Below are positions 55,664 to 64,000 of a stretch of DNA of 64,000 nt, piece after piece. A program made the translations under genes and the position numbers. The notes beneath the pieces were generated by a model, which made no database searches, was not told the DNA's origin, and saw only the letters and a program-made list of their open reading frames with translations. Source of the stretch: Microbacterium elymi (lineage in GTDB: Bacteria > Actinomycetota > Actinomycetes > Actinomycetales > Microbacteriaceae); assembly GCF_021582895.2 (NCBI RefSeq), contig NZ_CP091139.2, positions 1,116,001 to 1,180,000 of the forward strand. Reading direction: 5' to 3'. Positions within the stretch are counted from its first letter, which is position 1. Each line of letters starts with the position of its first letter.

Positions 55664-55739
55664 GAAAACGACAGCACGATCCGACGCCGAGGCCCGCGCC
55701 CGGAGTGACCCCCCGCCGTCGCCGCCCGCCACAGGGCGG

Positions 55740-56690
55740 TCAGGGGCCGGAGGGCGGAGCCGGGGGCGCGGCGGCGATCTCGACCAGCATCCGGGATGCC
55801 CCACGGACGGCAGCACCCCGCCACAGGGCGGTGAGGGGACGGGTGACCGGATCCCCGGCGATCTCCACCCGGCGCACGCGGCCGAGGGCGACCTCGTCCG
55901 CGACGGCCAGCTCGCTGAGCACGGCGGGCGCGACTCCGGCCGCGACGGCCGAGAGCACCGCGACCGTGGTGGCCAGTTCCAGCGCGGGATCGGCCGGCTC
56001 CGCTCCCATCCGTTCCCGCACCGCCAGCTCGTAGCCGGTCCGCGTGCCACTGCCGCGCTCGCGCGCGACCAGCGGCATCCGCGCCAGCGTCGGCAGGTCG
56101 ATTGCTCCGGTCCAGGCATGCCCGGGCGGCACCACCACGACCAGCCGATCCACGGCGACCGTCGTCGAGCCCAGGTCGGAGGGCACCAGCGGGCTCTCGA
56201 TGAACCCGAGGTCCAGCATCCCGTCGCGCAGCAGCCGCGCGATCTCGACACTGTTGCCCGAGCGCAGGCGCACGGCGGTGGCATCCTTCCCTGCCGCCAG
56301 CTGGCGCTCGCGCAGCTGCAGCATCCACCGCGGCAGCAGCCAGGCGGCGATCGTCTGGCTTCCGCCGACGGTGAGGGTCCGCTCGGGCGAGGCGTGCAGC
56401 AGGTCCAGCGCCGCGCCGAGCTTCTCGGCCGCGGCCAGGACGTCGCGCGTCCAGGCGACCACCGATTCTCCGTCGGAGGTCAGCCGCGCACCCTGCGGCG
56501 ACCGCACGAACAGCTCGACGCCCATTCTCTGCTCGACCGCACGCACCCGGGTCGAGACCGCCTGCTGGGTCACGCGCAGTTCGCGGGCCGCCGCCGACAT
56601 GCTGCCGGTGCGGGCCACAGCATCCACCAGTTCCAACGCCGCGAGCTCCGGCACCCGTCCACGCATCACAACCTCCGCTTGTATCGCCAC
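55740..56690 (-). CDS. LysR family transcriptional regulator
   Basis: An intact protein of about 316 aa. The winged HTH is ELVDAVARTGSMSAAARELR, then VTQQAVSTRVRAVEQRMG. The effector domain follows (LTVGGSQTIAAWLLPRWMLQ, IARLLRDGMLDLGFIESPLV, VVVPPGHAW). Start is either 56690 or the ATG at 56666. It reads divergently from a YeiH-type transporter 43 bp away, the usual arrangement for a LysR that activates its neighbour. Confidence 0.92.
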   Translation of the reverse strand: MAIQAEVVMRGRVPELAALELVDAVARTGSMSAAARELRVTQQAVSTRVRAVEQRMGVELFVRSPQGARLTSDGESVVAWTRDVLAAAEKLGAALDLLHASPERTLTVGGSQTIAAWLLPRWMLQLRERQLAAGKDATAVRLRSGNSVEIARLLRDGMLDLGFIESPLVPSDLGSTTVAVDRLVVVVPPGHAWTGAIDLPTLARMPLVARERGSGTRTGYELAVRERMGAEPADPALELATTVAVLSAVAAGVAPAVLSELAVADEVALGRVRRVEIAGDPVTRPLTALWRGAAVRGASRMLVEIAAAPPAPPSGP

Positions 56691-56733
56691 AGACTATCCC
56701 CGCCTACCGCCGCGCCACCCGGCTTGCGCAACG

Positions 56734-57780
56734 ATGGAGCACGTGCAGCTCTCGCCCGTCGTCACCCTTCCGCATCGACTCGGAACCCGCGCCGCGGCCG
56801 TCTGGCCCGGCGTCGCCGTCTGCGTGGTGATCGCCGCAGTGGCCACCGTCGCCGGGCACTTCGTGCCGATCCTGGGTGCCGCCGTGCCGGCGATCGTGAT
56901 CGGCGTCGTCATCACGCTCATCCGTCGTCCCGCCGAACGGCTGCGGCCGGGCATCGCGTACAGCTCGAAGTTCCTGCTGCAGTGCGCCGTGGTGCTGCTG
57001 GGCGCGCAGCTGTCCTTGGGGAGCATCGCCCGGGTAGGACTCGAGTCGCTGCCGGTCATGCTGTCGTCGCTGGCGGTGTGCCTGGCCGGCATGTGGATCA
57101 TCGGCCGGGCCCTGCGCATCGAGCCGCGCCTGCGCACCCTCATCGGCGTCGGCACCGGCATCTGCGGCGCCTCTGCCATCGCCGCCGTCGCGCCGGTGAT
57201 CGGGGCGGCCAGCAGCGAGATCGCCTACGCCGTCTCGACGATCTTCCTCTTCAACGTGCTCGCGGTGGTCATCTTCCCCGCCGTCGGACACCTGCTGTCG
57301 ATGGATCCGCACACGTTCGGACTGTTCGCCGGCACCGCCGTCAACGACACCAGCTCGGTGGTCGCGACAGCCAGCGTGTTCAGCGCCGCCGCGCTCGGCT
57401 ACGCGGTGGTCGTCAAGCTCGTCCGCACGCTGATGATCATCCCGATCACGGTCACGCTCGCCGCCGTCGAGGCACACCGCAGCGCCTCGTCGGGCATGTC
57501 GCTGCGGAAGGTCGGAACGCTCGTCCCGTGGTTCCTCATCGGGTTCCTCGTCGTGGCCGTGGTGAATTCGCTCGGGGTCATCCCCTCGGGCGCCCAGGAC
57601 TTCCTCGTGCAGGCGAGCATCTTCCTCATCGCGGTGGCGCTCGCCGCCATCGGACTCTCGACGGATGTCGCGGCCCTCCGCCGCGCCGGCTGGCGCCCGC
57701 TGCTCCTGGGCGCGATCCTCTGGATACTCGTCGCCGTGACCTCGCTGCTGGTGATCTGGGCCACCGGCGGCCTCGCCTGA
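56734..57780 (+). CDS. YeiH family putative sulfate exporter
   Basis: An intact 348-aa membrane protein with about ten spans. SKFLLQCAVVLLGAQLSLGS, IGVGTGICGASAIAAVAPVI and the VNDTSSVVATASVF region are the YeiH/Cons_hypoth698 signature. The family is annotated as sulfate or taurine-related export, but experimental proof is thin. It is paired with a divergent LysR gene. Confidence 0.92.
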   Translation: MEHVQLSPVVTLPHRLGTRAAAVWPGVAVCVVIAAVATVAGHFVPILGAAVPAIVIGVVITLIRRPAERLRPGIAYSSKFLLQCAVVLLGAQLSLGSIARVGLESLPVMLSSLAVCLAGMWIIGRALRIEPRLRTLIGVGTGICGASAIAAVAPVIGAASSEIAYAVSTIFLFNVLAVVIFPAVGHLLSMDPHTFGLFAGTAVNDTSSVVATASVFSAAALGYAVVVKLVRTLMIIPITVTLAAVEAHRSASSGMSLRKVGTLVPWFLIGFLVVAVVNSLGVIPSGAQDFLVQASIFLIAVALAAIGLSTDVAALRRAGWRPLLLGAILWILVAVTSLLVIWATGGLA

Positions 57781-57804
57781 GCCGCGGGGTGGCGCGTCCG
57801 GCGC

Positions 57805-57896
57805 GGCATCCCGGCACCCGGCATCCCGGCACCCGGCACCAAGCACCCGGCCCCTGGCACCCGGGCGCGGCATCCCGGCACCCGGCACCCGCGCAG
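57805..57896. repeat. Imperfect 10-bp repeats GGCACCCGGC/GGCATCCCGG
   Basis: Low-complexity decamer repeats of the type GCATCCCGGCACCCGGCACC fill part of the convergent gap between the YeiH-type gene and the DUF72 gene. The rest of 57897-58073 shows no credible gene. Confidence 0.75.
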
Positions 57897-58073
57897 CACC
57901 GTGACTCGTCAGAAGGGGTCGGAATCCTCGCACGAATTCCAGCCACTCGCGGCAAGTCACCGCTCGATGCGCGTGATGAACTTCCCGCTCACACAGGGCG
58001 ACCGGCTCGGTGCACGCCCGGTGTGCCGCACCGCGACCCGGCGCGGCGCACGGGCCGCGACCGCCGGGCCGCC

Positions 58074-58794
58074 TCACCCGACCAGCGCGCGCACGCGACG
58101 GGCATCGCGCACGGCGGCGCCCCCGAGGTCGTTGTTGAAGGAGGCGACCACATCGTGTCCCGATCCCCGCCACCGGCCGATCCGGTCTGCCCAGCGCTCG
58201 AGTTCCGCATCCGAGTACGAGTCCGTGTACAGCTTGCTCCGGGTGCGGCCCGTGGAAGCGCAGATACACCGTCTCGGCCGTCGCCCGCGGCACGCACGGC
58301 AGCCCGGCCCCGCTCATCACGCAGTACGCCGCGCCGCGGCTCTCCAGCAGCGCGTACACCGCGTCGTCGTCCCAGGACGGATGCCGCAGCTCCACCGCCA
58401 CGCGGATCTGCGGCGGCATCGCCGCCAGCAGCGCCGCCAGCCGCTCGTCGTCGCGCTCGGTGGCGGCAGGAAGCTGGAACAGGAGGAACCCGGCGCGGTC
58501 GCCGAGCGCCGCCATGCCGTCCGCGAGCCGCGGCATCCACTCCTCCGGATCGCGCAGCCTCCGCGCATGCGTCAGTCCGCGCGGCGCCTTGACCGTGAAC
58601 AGGAACCCTTCCGGCACCCGATCGCGCCACGTCGCGAACATCTCCGCACGGGGCCAGTGATAGAAGCTGGCGTTCAGCTCCACAGTGTCGAACTCGTCCG
58701 CGTACACCTCCAGCCGCCGCGCGGCCGGCGTTCCCGGCGGATACAGCACGCCCCGCCAGTGGTCATAGCTCCACCCCGACGTGCCGATCCGCAC
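58074..58794 (-). CDS. DUF72 family protein
   Basis: The repaired protein is about 239 aa. VRIGTSGWSYDHWRGVLYPP, EFDTVELNASFYHWPRAEMF, GFLFTVKAPRGLTH and FLLFQLPAATERDDERLAAL are typical DUF72 (TIM-barrel, YecE-like) blocks. The end is LYTDSYSDAELERWADRIGR and NNDLGGAAVRDARRVRALVG, joined by removing one base at 58232-58237 (GCTTGC). GTG 58794 fits the usual DUF72 start; an upstream in-frame ATG (58884) would add a Gly/Arg-rich stretch that overlaps the next gene. Function unknown; a link to Fe-S or nucleic acid metabolism has been suggested. Confidence 0.85.
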
Positions 58795-58864
58795 GTCGCC
58801 GCCCCGGCGGCCACCACCGCGCACGCCGTCGCGGCCCCGGCCGCCGCCCCGCACGACGCCGCCC

Positions 58865-60118
58865 TCAGACGCCGATCCACGCACCGGCCGCGACCAGCAG
58901 CGCCTCGGTGCCGGTCTGCAGCGTCGGCTGCATCACGGGCAGGAACAGCGGTGAGTGGTTCGCCGGGATGTCGGAGTCGACCGTCCCCGCCTGCACCGCG
59001 GCATCCCACTGCTGCGGGTCCGTGCCGCCGACCGACCAGTACACGTACGGCACGCCCAGCGCGCGCGGGAGGTCGCTGAAGTCCTCGCTCGCCGTCTGCA
59101 GCGCCATCTGCTCGGCACGCTCGCCGAAGTGCGCGGCGAACGCCCCCGCGACGCGCGCCGTGGCGGCCGGGTCGTTCGACGTGAGCGGAAAGCTGTCGAA
59201 CACCTCGAACTCGGGCTCGCGGGTCGCGCCGCTGGCCGCGCACTCGGCGCGCACGATCCGCTCGACGGCGTCGCGCAGCCGCTGCCGGGTCTGGTCGGTG
59301 TAGCTGCGCATGTTCACCTCGAGCACCGCCTCGTCCGGGATGATGTTGCTCTTCGACCCGGCATGCATCGACCCGACCGTCAGCACGGCCGGCTCGGTCG
59401 GCGCGATCTCGCGGGCGACGACGGTCTGCAGCCGCACGACGATCATGGATGCCAGGACCACCGGATCGATCGTGTTCTGCGGCATCGACCCGTGCCCGCC
59501 GCGTCCGAACACCCGGATCCGCATGCTGTCGGCCGCCGACAGCACCGGCCCTTCCCGCGTCAGCGCACGTCCCGATGGGCCCCGCAGCACGTGCTGGGCG
59601 AGGGCGACATCCGGTCTCGGGATGCGGTCGGCCAGGCCGTCCTCGATCATCCCGCGGGCGCCGTCGCCGGTCTCCTCGGCGGGCTGGAACAGCGCGATCA
59701 CCGTGCCGCGCCACGCCTCGGGGCGCGCGGCGAGCAGCCGTGCCGCGCCGAGCAGACACGCGACGTGCACATCGTGCCCGCACGCGTGCATCACCGGGAC
59801 GGTCTGGCCCGCGGCATCCGTCGCTTCGACCGTGCTCGCGTACGCGGCCCCGGTGGCCTCGCGGATCGGCAGCGCGTCCATGTCGGCGCGCAGCAGGACG
59901 GTCGGGCCGTCACCGCCGACCAGCACCCCGACGACGCCCGTGCCGCCGACGCCCTGCTTGAGGCGGTAGCCCCACGAGGTCAGCAGCCGCGCGACCTCGG
60001 CTGCGGTGCGGGTCTCGTCGTGCGACAGTTCGGGATGCCGGTGCAGGTCGCGATACGTGTCCTCCTGGTCGGCGCGGATCGATCCATACTGCGCGACGAG
60101 GTCTGTGAAAGCCGACAT
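58865..60118 (-). CDS. M20 family metallo-amidohydrolase
   Basis: An intact 417-aa protein. HRHPELSHDETRTAAEVARL is the usual opening, VLLRADMDALPIREATG and VMHACGHDVHVACLLGAARL supply the metal ligands, and ALFQPAEETGDGARGMIEDG carries the Glu catalytic base. The small dimerisation domain is inserted (VFGRGGHGSMPQNTIDPVVL). Family members cleave N-acyl or hippurate-type amides; substrate unknown. The stop region overlaps the possible DUF72 extension. Confidence 0.93.
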   Translation of the reverse strand: MSAFTDLVAQYGSIRADQEDTYRDLHRHPELSHDETRTAAEVARLLTSWGYRLKQGVGGTGVVGVLVGGDGPTVLLRADMDALPIREATGAAYASTVEATDAAGQTVPVMHACGHDVHVACLLGAARLLAARPEAWRGTVIALFQPAEETGDGARGMIEDGLADRIPRPDVALAQHVLRGPSGRALTREGPVLSAADSMRIRVFGRGGHGSMPQNTIDPVVLASMIVVRLQTVVAREIAPTEPAVLTVGSMHAGSKSNIIPDEAVLEVNMRSYTDQTRQRLRDAVERIVRAECAASGATREPEFEVFDSFPLTSNDPAATARVAGAFAAHFGERAEQMALQTASEDFSDLPRALGVPYVYWSVGGTDPQQWDAAVQAGTVDSDIPANHSPLFLPVMQPTLQTGTEALLVAAGAWIGV

Positions 60119-60168
60119 GGATGCCTCCCCCGGCGTCGCTCCACGGGCGCCCGAGCGTCACGATACGC

Positions 60169-60796
60169 CTAGGGACGCGGGTGGAACCACGGCCCGCGCG
60201 CGTGCGGGATCCGCCACCGGAATCGCAGCGACAGCACCCGGAACGCGAACACGAGCGCGGTCACCGCATACAGTGCGATCGGCCCGTACCAGCCGACGTA
60301 CCAGAGGCCGGCGATCAGGACGGCACCGATGAACGCGGGAACGGCGTACAGGTCGTTCGGATTGAACAGCTGCGGGTCGCGGTTGGCCACGACATCCCGC
60401 ATCAGTCCACCGCCCACGCCGGTCGTGACCCCGAGCAGGATCGCCGCGATCGGGTTCATCCCCGCCGTCAGCGCCGTGACCGTGCCGGTCGTGCAGAAGA
60501 CGGCGAGTCCGGCGGCATCGAAGACGAGCAGCGTGCGCGAGTAGCGCTTGCACGAGGCCGCTGAGGAAGAACACGAGTACGGCCGCGAGCACCGGCGGGG
60601 CGAAGTGGATCGGCTGGGCGAATGCGGCCGGGGGCGCACCGATGACGAGGTCGCGGATGACGCCGCCGCCCAGGCCGGTCAGCGATCCCAGCAGCAGGGA
60701 CGCGACGATGTCGAAGCCGCGCCGCGCGGCCAGCAGGCTCCCCGAGATGGCGAAGAAGAACGTGCCGAGCAGGTCCAGTGCCAGTCCCCACGTCAC
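60169..60796 (-). CDS. TRIC-type (UPF0126) cation channel family protein
   Basis: The repaired protein is about 208 aa with seven hydrophobic segments in two similar halves. GTFFFAISGSLLAARRGFDI and GSLTGLGGGVIRDLVIG in the first half match AVFCTTGTVTALTAGMNPIA and GVTTGVGGGLMRDVV in the second. TRIC channels move K+ across membranes. One extra base at 60546-60551 (GCTTGC) sits between the halves. Start GTG 60796. Confidence 0.9.
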
Positions 60797-60951
60797 ACGA
60801 GCACCTCCCGGTCGGGGCCAGTGTATCCGGCCGTGCAGGGGGCGCGGATGCGGCATCCGGTGGCCCGCTCACGCCGCCGCTGTCACAGATCGTGGGGCCG
60901 CCCGGTCACCCCTGTGGATGCCGCGGCCGGCGCGGCGGAGAGGGCGAGGAC

Positions 60952-61705
60952 ATGCGGATCACGGTGGTAGGCGGCACGGGACTCATCGGAACCCGACTCG
61001 TGTGGCGACTGAAGGCCGACGGGCACGATGTGGTCGCGGCGGCCCGTGCCACCGGCGTCAACTCGTACACGGGCGAGGGACTCGCCGACGCCCTGGCAGG
61101 CGCCGACGTCGTCGTCGATGTGTCGAACTCGTCGTACCTCGACGAGCGCGGTGCCCAGGACTTCTTCTATGCGTCGACCTTGAACCTGCTGACGTACGGG
61201 GCGGCGGCCGGTGTCGGACACCACATCGCCCTCTCGGTCGTCGGCACCGACCGGCTCGCGGCCGGCCAAGGCGGGTATTTCATCGCCAAGGCGCAGGCAG
61301 CAGCGCCTCATCGTCGAATCGGGCCGACCGTTCACCATCGTGCACGCGACGCAGTTCTTCGAATTCGTCCGCAGCATCGCCGAGCAGGCCACCGTCAGCG
61401 GCATCACCCACGCGGCCGATGTGCTCATCCAGCCGATGGCTGCCGACGACGTCGCCGCGGCGGTCGCCGCCGCCGTCCGCGGCGGACCGGCGCAGGGCAT
61501 CGTCGAGAACGCCGGCCCGGAGGTGTTCGAGCTGCGCGAGCTGCTCAGCCGCGATCTGCGCTTCCGCTCCGACCCGCGGCAGGTGGTCGCCGACCCGCTG
61601 GGAACGTACTTCGGCGCTGCTCTCGGCCGAGAGGATCTGCTGCCGGGCGCCGATGCGAGACTGTCCACGACACGATTCGCCCAGTGGCAGGAGGGAACGC
61701 GGTGA
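60952..61705 (+). CDS. NmrA-like NAD(P)-binding reductase, ECF41-associated (copy 1)
   Basis: The repaired protein is about 250 aa. The dinucleotide motif is MRITVVGGTGLIGTRLVWRL. HHIALSVVGTDRLAA, IVHATQFFEFVRSIAEQATV and VLIQPMAADDVAAAVAAAV are NmrA/atypical SDR features. One extra G at 61293-61298 (GCAGGC) is repaired. The stop overlaps the sigma-factor GTG start, so they are coupled. It is a close paralogue of the gene at 63012. ECF41 sigma genes commonly sit beside oxidoreductase/epimerase genes. Confidence 0.9.
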
Positions 61706-62581
61706 GCGACGACCTCGACCTCGCGGCGGCCCAGTTCGCCGAACACCGCCGTCGGCTGTTCGGCATCGCCTACCGGATGCTGGGCACCGTCGCCGATGCC
61801 GAGGACGTGCCTGCAGGACACCTGGATCCGGTGGCAGACCACGGACCGATCGGCCGTCCGCGAGCCGGTGGCGTTCCTGACGACGGTCACGACGCGACTG
61901 GCGATCAACGCGCTGCACTCCGCACGGGTGCGTCGCGAGACGTATATCGGCCCGTGGTCGCCCGAGCCGGTGAACACGGAGGACGATCCGGGTCTGGGTG
62001 CCGAGCGCGCTGAGGCGCTCGAATACGCGGTGCTGATCCTGCTCGAGAAGCTCACCCCGACCGAGCGGGCCGCATATGCGCTGCGCGAGGCGCTCGACTA
62101 TCCGTACGACCGCATCGCGGACGTCGTCCAGACCACGCCCGTCGCCGCCCGCCAACTCGTCAGCCGCGCCCGCAAGCACCTCGCGTCCGAGCGTCAGGCG
62201 AAGGCGGATGCCGCTGCCCACCGTCGCCTGCTCGAGGCCTTCCTGGCCGCGGCCCAGCGCGGCGACACCGCACGGCTGGAGGCGCTGTTCGTCGACGACG
62301 TCGTCAGCTACACCGATGGCAACGGCGTCAAGCTCGCCGCCCGGATCCCGGTGCGCGGTCGCGCGCGCGTGGCGAAGTTCGTGGCGGCGTTCTCGAGCCA
62401 CTTCTGGAAAGCCAAGCGGATCGACTGGGTGACCGTCAACGGCCTGCCCGGCGCCGCGCTCGTGCAGGACGGAGTGGTCACCACCATGCTCACTGTCCAC
62501 GTGGGCGTTGACGGCATCCACCAGCTGCTGTGGATCATGAGTCCCGACAAGCTGCGCCACGTGACCGCGACCGGGCTGTGA
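61702..62581 (+). CDS. ECF41-like sigma factor with SnoaL-type C-terminal domain
   Basis: The repaired protein is about 292 aa. Region 2 is EHRRRLFGIAYRMLGTVADA, then EDVLQDTWIRW, joined by removing one base at 61809-61814 (GCCTGC). Region 4 is LTPTERAAYALREALDYPYD, then RIADVVQTTPVAARQLVSRA. The C-terminal NTF2/SnoaL-like domain is AFLAAAQRGDTARLEALFVD, DVVSYTDGNGVKLAAR. In ECF41 proteins this domain acts as a built-in regulator in place of a separate anti-sigma. Start GTG 61702 overlaps the upstream reductase stop. Confidence 0.93.
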
Positions 62582-62936
62582 TGCGTCGCCGGCACGCCGG
62601 CGCGGACGCGGCAGCTCAGCGCCTGCTGGCGGCGTGGCAGGCACGGGACGCCGCAAGCCGTGACTGCCGTCCTGCACCGCCGCACTTCGCTGACCGCCGA
62701 TGGCGTGGGCACTCTCACCGAGCCGGTCCGCGGCGCTGCCGATGTCACCGCGACGCTGCGATCTGACCGACGGCGCCGGTCGCCTTGAGCTCGCCGAGGC
62801 CACCGGGATGCCCGCGATCCTGCTGCGCACGCCGGGCGGCGGGGTGCGCGGGGTGGTGGTCGTCGAGTCGCGCCGACACCTGGTCATCCGGCTCTGGGCG
62901 ATGTTCAACCCGGCCAAGCTGACGATGTGGACCTGA
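62581..62936 (+). CDS. Small SnoaL/NTF2-like protein
   Basis: The repaired protein is about 117 aa. AAAQRLLAAWQARDAAAVTA begins an NTF2-like cone, and AILLRTPGGGVRGVVVVESR then HLVIRLWAMFNPAKL ends it. The extra base at 62653-62658 (GCAAGC) and a second near 62755 break the frame. It shares one base with the sigma-factor stop. It resembles the C-terminal domain of SigJ-type proteins and may be a separate sensor for the same pathway; inference. Confidence 0.7.
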
Positions 62937-63011
62937 CGGTGTCACAGCGGGCCGCGGCATCCGGTCACCACTGCAGAGCGCGCATCCGCGCGCGAAGCGA
63001 GAGGAAATGAC

Positions 63012-63771
63012 ATGGCACGCATCGTCGTCGTCGGCGGCACCGGACTGATCGGATCGAAGGTCGTCGACAAGCTCACGGCCCACGGACACGACGCGGTGGC
63101 TGCCCGCGCCGAGCACCGGGGTCGACACCATCACCGGCGAAGGCGTGGCGGCAGCGCTCGCCGGCGCCGACGTCGTCGTCGACGTCTCGAATTCGCCGTC
63201 GTTCGAGCAGCGGGCGGTGCTCGACTTCTTCACGACCTCGACCACGAACCTGCTCGAGGCCGAGAAGGCCGCCGGCGTCGGACACCACGTCGCGCTGACC
63301 ATCGTCGGCACGAACCGTCCGCAGCAGATCCCGTACTTCGCCGCGAAGATGGCCCAGGAGCTGATCATCCGCGAGTCGGGCATGCCGTACTCACTGGTGC
63401 ACGCGACCCAGTTCTTCGAGTTCCTCGGCAGCATCGCCGACATCTCCGTGGTCGGCGGCGAGATCCGCCTTCCGGGCGCGCTGTGCCAGCCGATCGCCGC
63501 GGCGGATGTCGCGACCGCTGTCGCCCAGACCGCGGCCGGGGCGCCCGTGAACGGCGACATCGAGATCGCCGGGCCCGAGCAGTTCGGGCTCGACGAGTGG
63601 ATCCGCCGCGGGCTGGCCTTCCGGAAGGACCCGCGTCGGGTCGTGCGCGACGACACGGCCCCGTACTACGGCGCCGCGATCGATGAGCGCACGCTCGTCC
63701 CCGTGGACGGCGCCCGCATCTTCGCGACGACGCTCGAGGAGTGGCTGCCCGCGAACCCCCCGCGCAAGTAG
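63012..63771 (+). CDS. NmrA-like NAD(P)-binding reductase, ECF41-associated (copy 2)
   Basis: The repaired protein is about 252 aa. MARIVVVGGTGLIGSKVVDK is the dinucleotide motif. HHVALTIVGTNRPQQIPYFA, SLVHATQFFEFLGSIADISV and ALCQPIAAADVATAVAQTAA align with the copy at 60952 along their whole length. One extra C near 63103 is repaired. The two paralogues flank the sigma factor and the NTF2-like gene, forming one probable operon. Confidence 0.9.
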
Positions 63772-63780
63772 CCGTCGGGA

Positions 63781-63815
63781 CGAGGGCGCCGCGCATGGTC
63801 TGCGCGGCGCCCTCG
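63781..63815 (+). terminator. Perfect 15-bp-stem terminator hairpin
   Basis: CGAGGGCGCCGCGCA (63781-63795) and TGCGCGGCGCCCTCG (63801-63815) pair perfectly over a 5-base loop, 9 bases after the second reductase stop. There is no U tract, as is usual for actinobacterial I-shaped terminators. Confidence 0.85.
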
Positions 63816-63899
63816 TGCTGTGGGCTCGCGCGGCTCCGGGCGGCATCCTTGCGCTGGTTCTTGTGCTCCTTGAGCGACCCCGGTGTCTGCCTTCTGGAG

Positions 63900-63938
63900 A
63901 CTCACCAGTTGATCCGCCCCGGGGATCAACTGGTGAGT
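63900..63938. repeat. Perfect 16-bp inverted repeat
   Basis: ACTCACCAGTTGATCC (63900-63915) and GGATCAACTGGTGAGT (63923-63938) pair perfectly over 7 bases. It lies about 85 bases past the terminator, in a region with no gene seen up to the end of the window. It could be a second terminator or a REP-like element. Confidence 0.8.
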
Positions 63939-64000
63939 GCACACGACACATGACCGTCGCCGCCCGGGACGGGAGTCTCCGGACGGCGACGGGATCTGCG

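Noticed and set aside
57910..58073. tRNA or small gene between YeiH and DUF72
   Set aside because: No T-loop sequence or cloverleaf could be found, and no frame has a start with credible content.
58795..58884. N-terminal extension of DUF72
   Set aside because: It is Gly/Arg-rich, overlaps the M20 gene and is not typical for the family; GTG 58794 gives the usual start.

Overview
The window is very GC-rich, with dense coding and GTG/ATGA-overlap starts. Its gene set (coaBC, ctaD, glgX, manA, DUF222-HNH, ECF41-type sigma factor, PaiB, TRIC, DUF6412-like) points to a high-GC actinobacterium, most likely Microbacteriaceae and close to Microbacterium. No rRNA, tRNA, CRISPR array or transposase was seen. 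Many genes carry single-base frameshifts that read as consensus errors. At 28 sites an extra base turns GCWGC into GCTTGC/GCAAGC or GCCTGC/GCAGGC, and other frameshifts are mostly one-base losses or gains in C/G runs. Broken genes are therefore given as single CDSs with repaired lengths.

Layout. 0-3 kb: an AsnC regulator, a class III aminotransferase and a LysR-like ligand-binding protein. 3.2-8.8 kb: a minus-strand cluster of sigma factor, small beta-domain protein, TPR-CHAT caspase-like protease and cytoplasmic subtilase; this is the best candidate for a little-described proteolytic system. 9.3-17.5 kb: glycogen debranching, a small alarmone synthetase, a TetR/MFS efflux pair with visible operators, a cation antiporter and a PaiB-like protein. 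17.5-31 kb: a type I restriction-modification island with hsdR at one end and hsdS/hsdM at the other. Its interior holds a Fic protein, a VapC remnant, a DEDDh exonuclease-BRCT, a HipA-like kinase with DUF3037, and a lipoprotein. An HTH/degenerate methylase/specificity-like protein lies beyond hsdM. 31-41 kb: a TM2 protein, an HNH endonuclease, ctaD, NRDE, coaBC, a DUF2235 hydrolase, an FAD monooxygenase and manA.

42-53.5 kb: a complete sugar-alcohol operon that matches the known logic of threitol/erythritol use. It has two divergent polyol dehydrogenases around a perfect operator, DUF2291, an ABC importer, a DhaK-DhaL-type ketose kinase, RpiB-like and TIM-like isomerases, a DeoR regulator and a PfkB kinase. 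53.5-55.7 kb: a gene-poor stretch packed with several repeat families and long palindromes. 55.7-64 kb: LysR/YeiH, DUF72, an M20 amidohydrolase, a TRIC channel, and an ECF41-like sigma factor flanked by two paralogous NmrA-like reductases.

Intergenic palindromic repeats are unusually rich. A 73-bp hairpin unit occurs at two loci 32 kb apart. A GGTCCCTGAGCGAGC-type repeat lies in two intergenic regions and also inside the hsdM reading frame, where it adds codons without breaking it.
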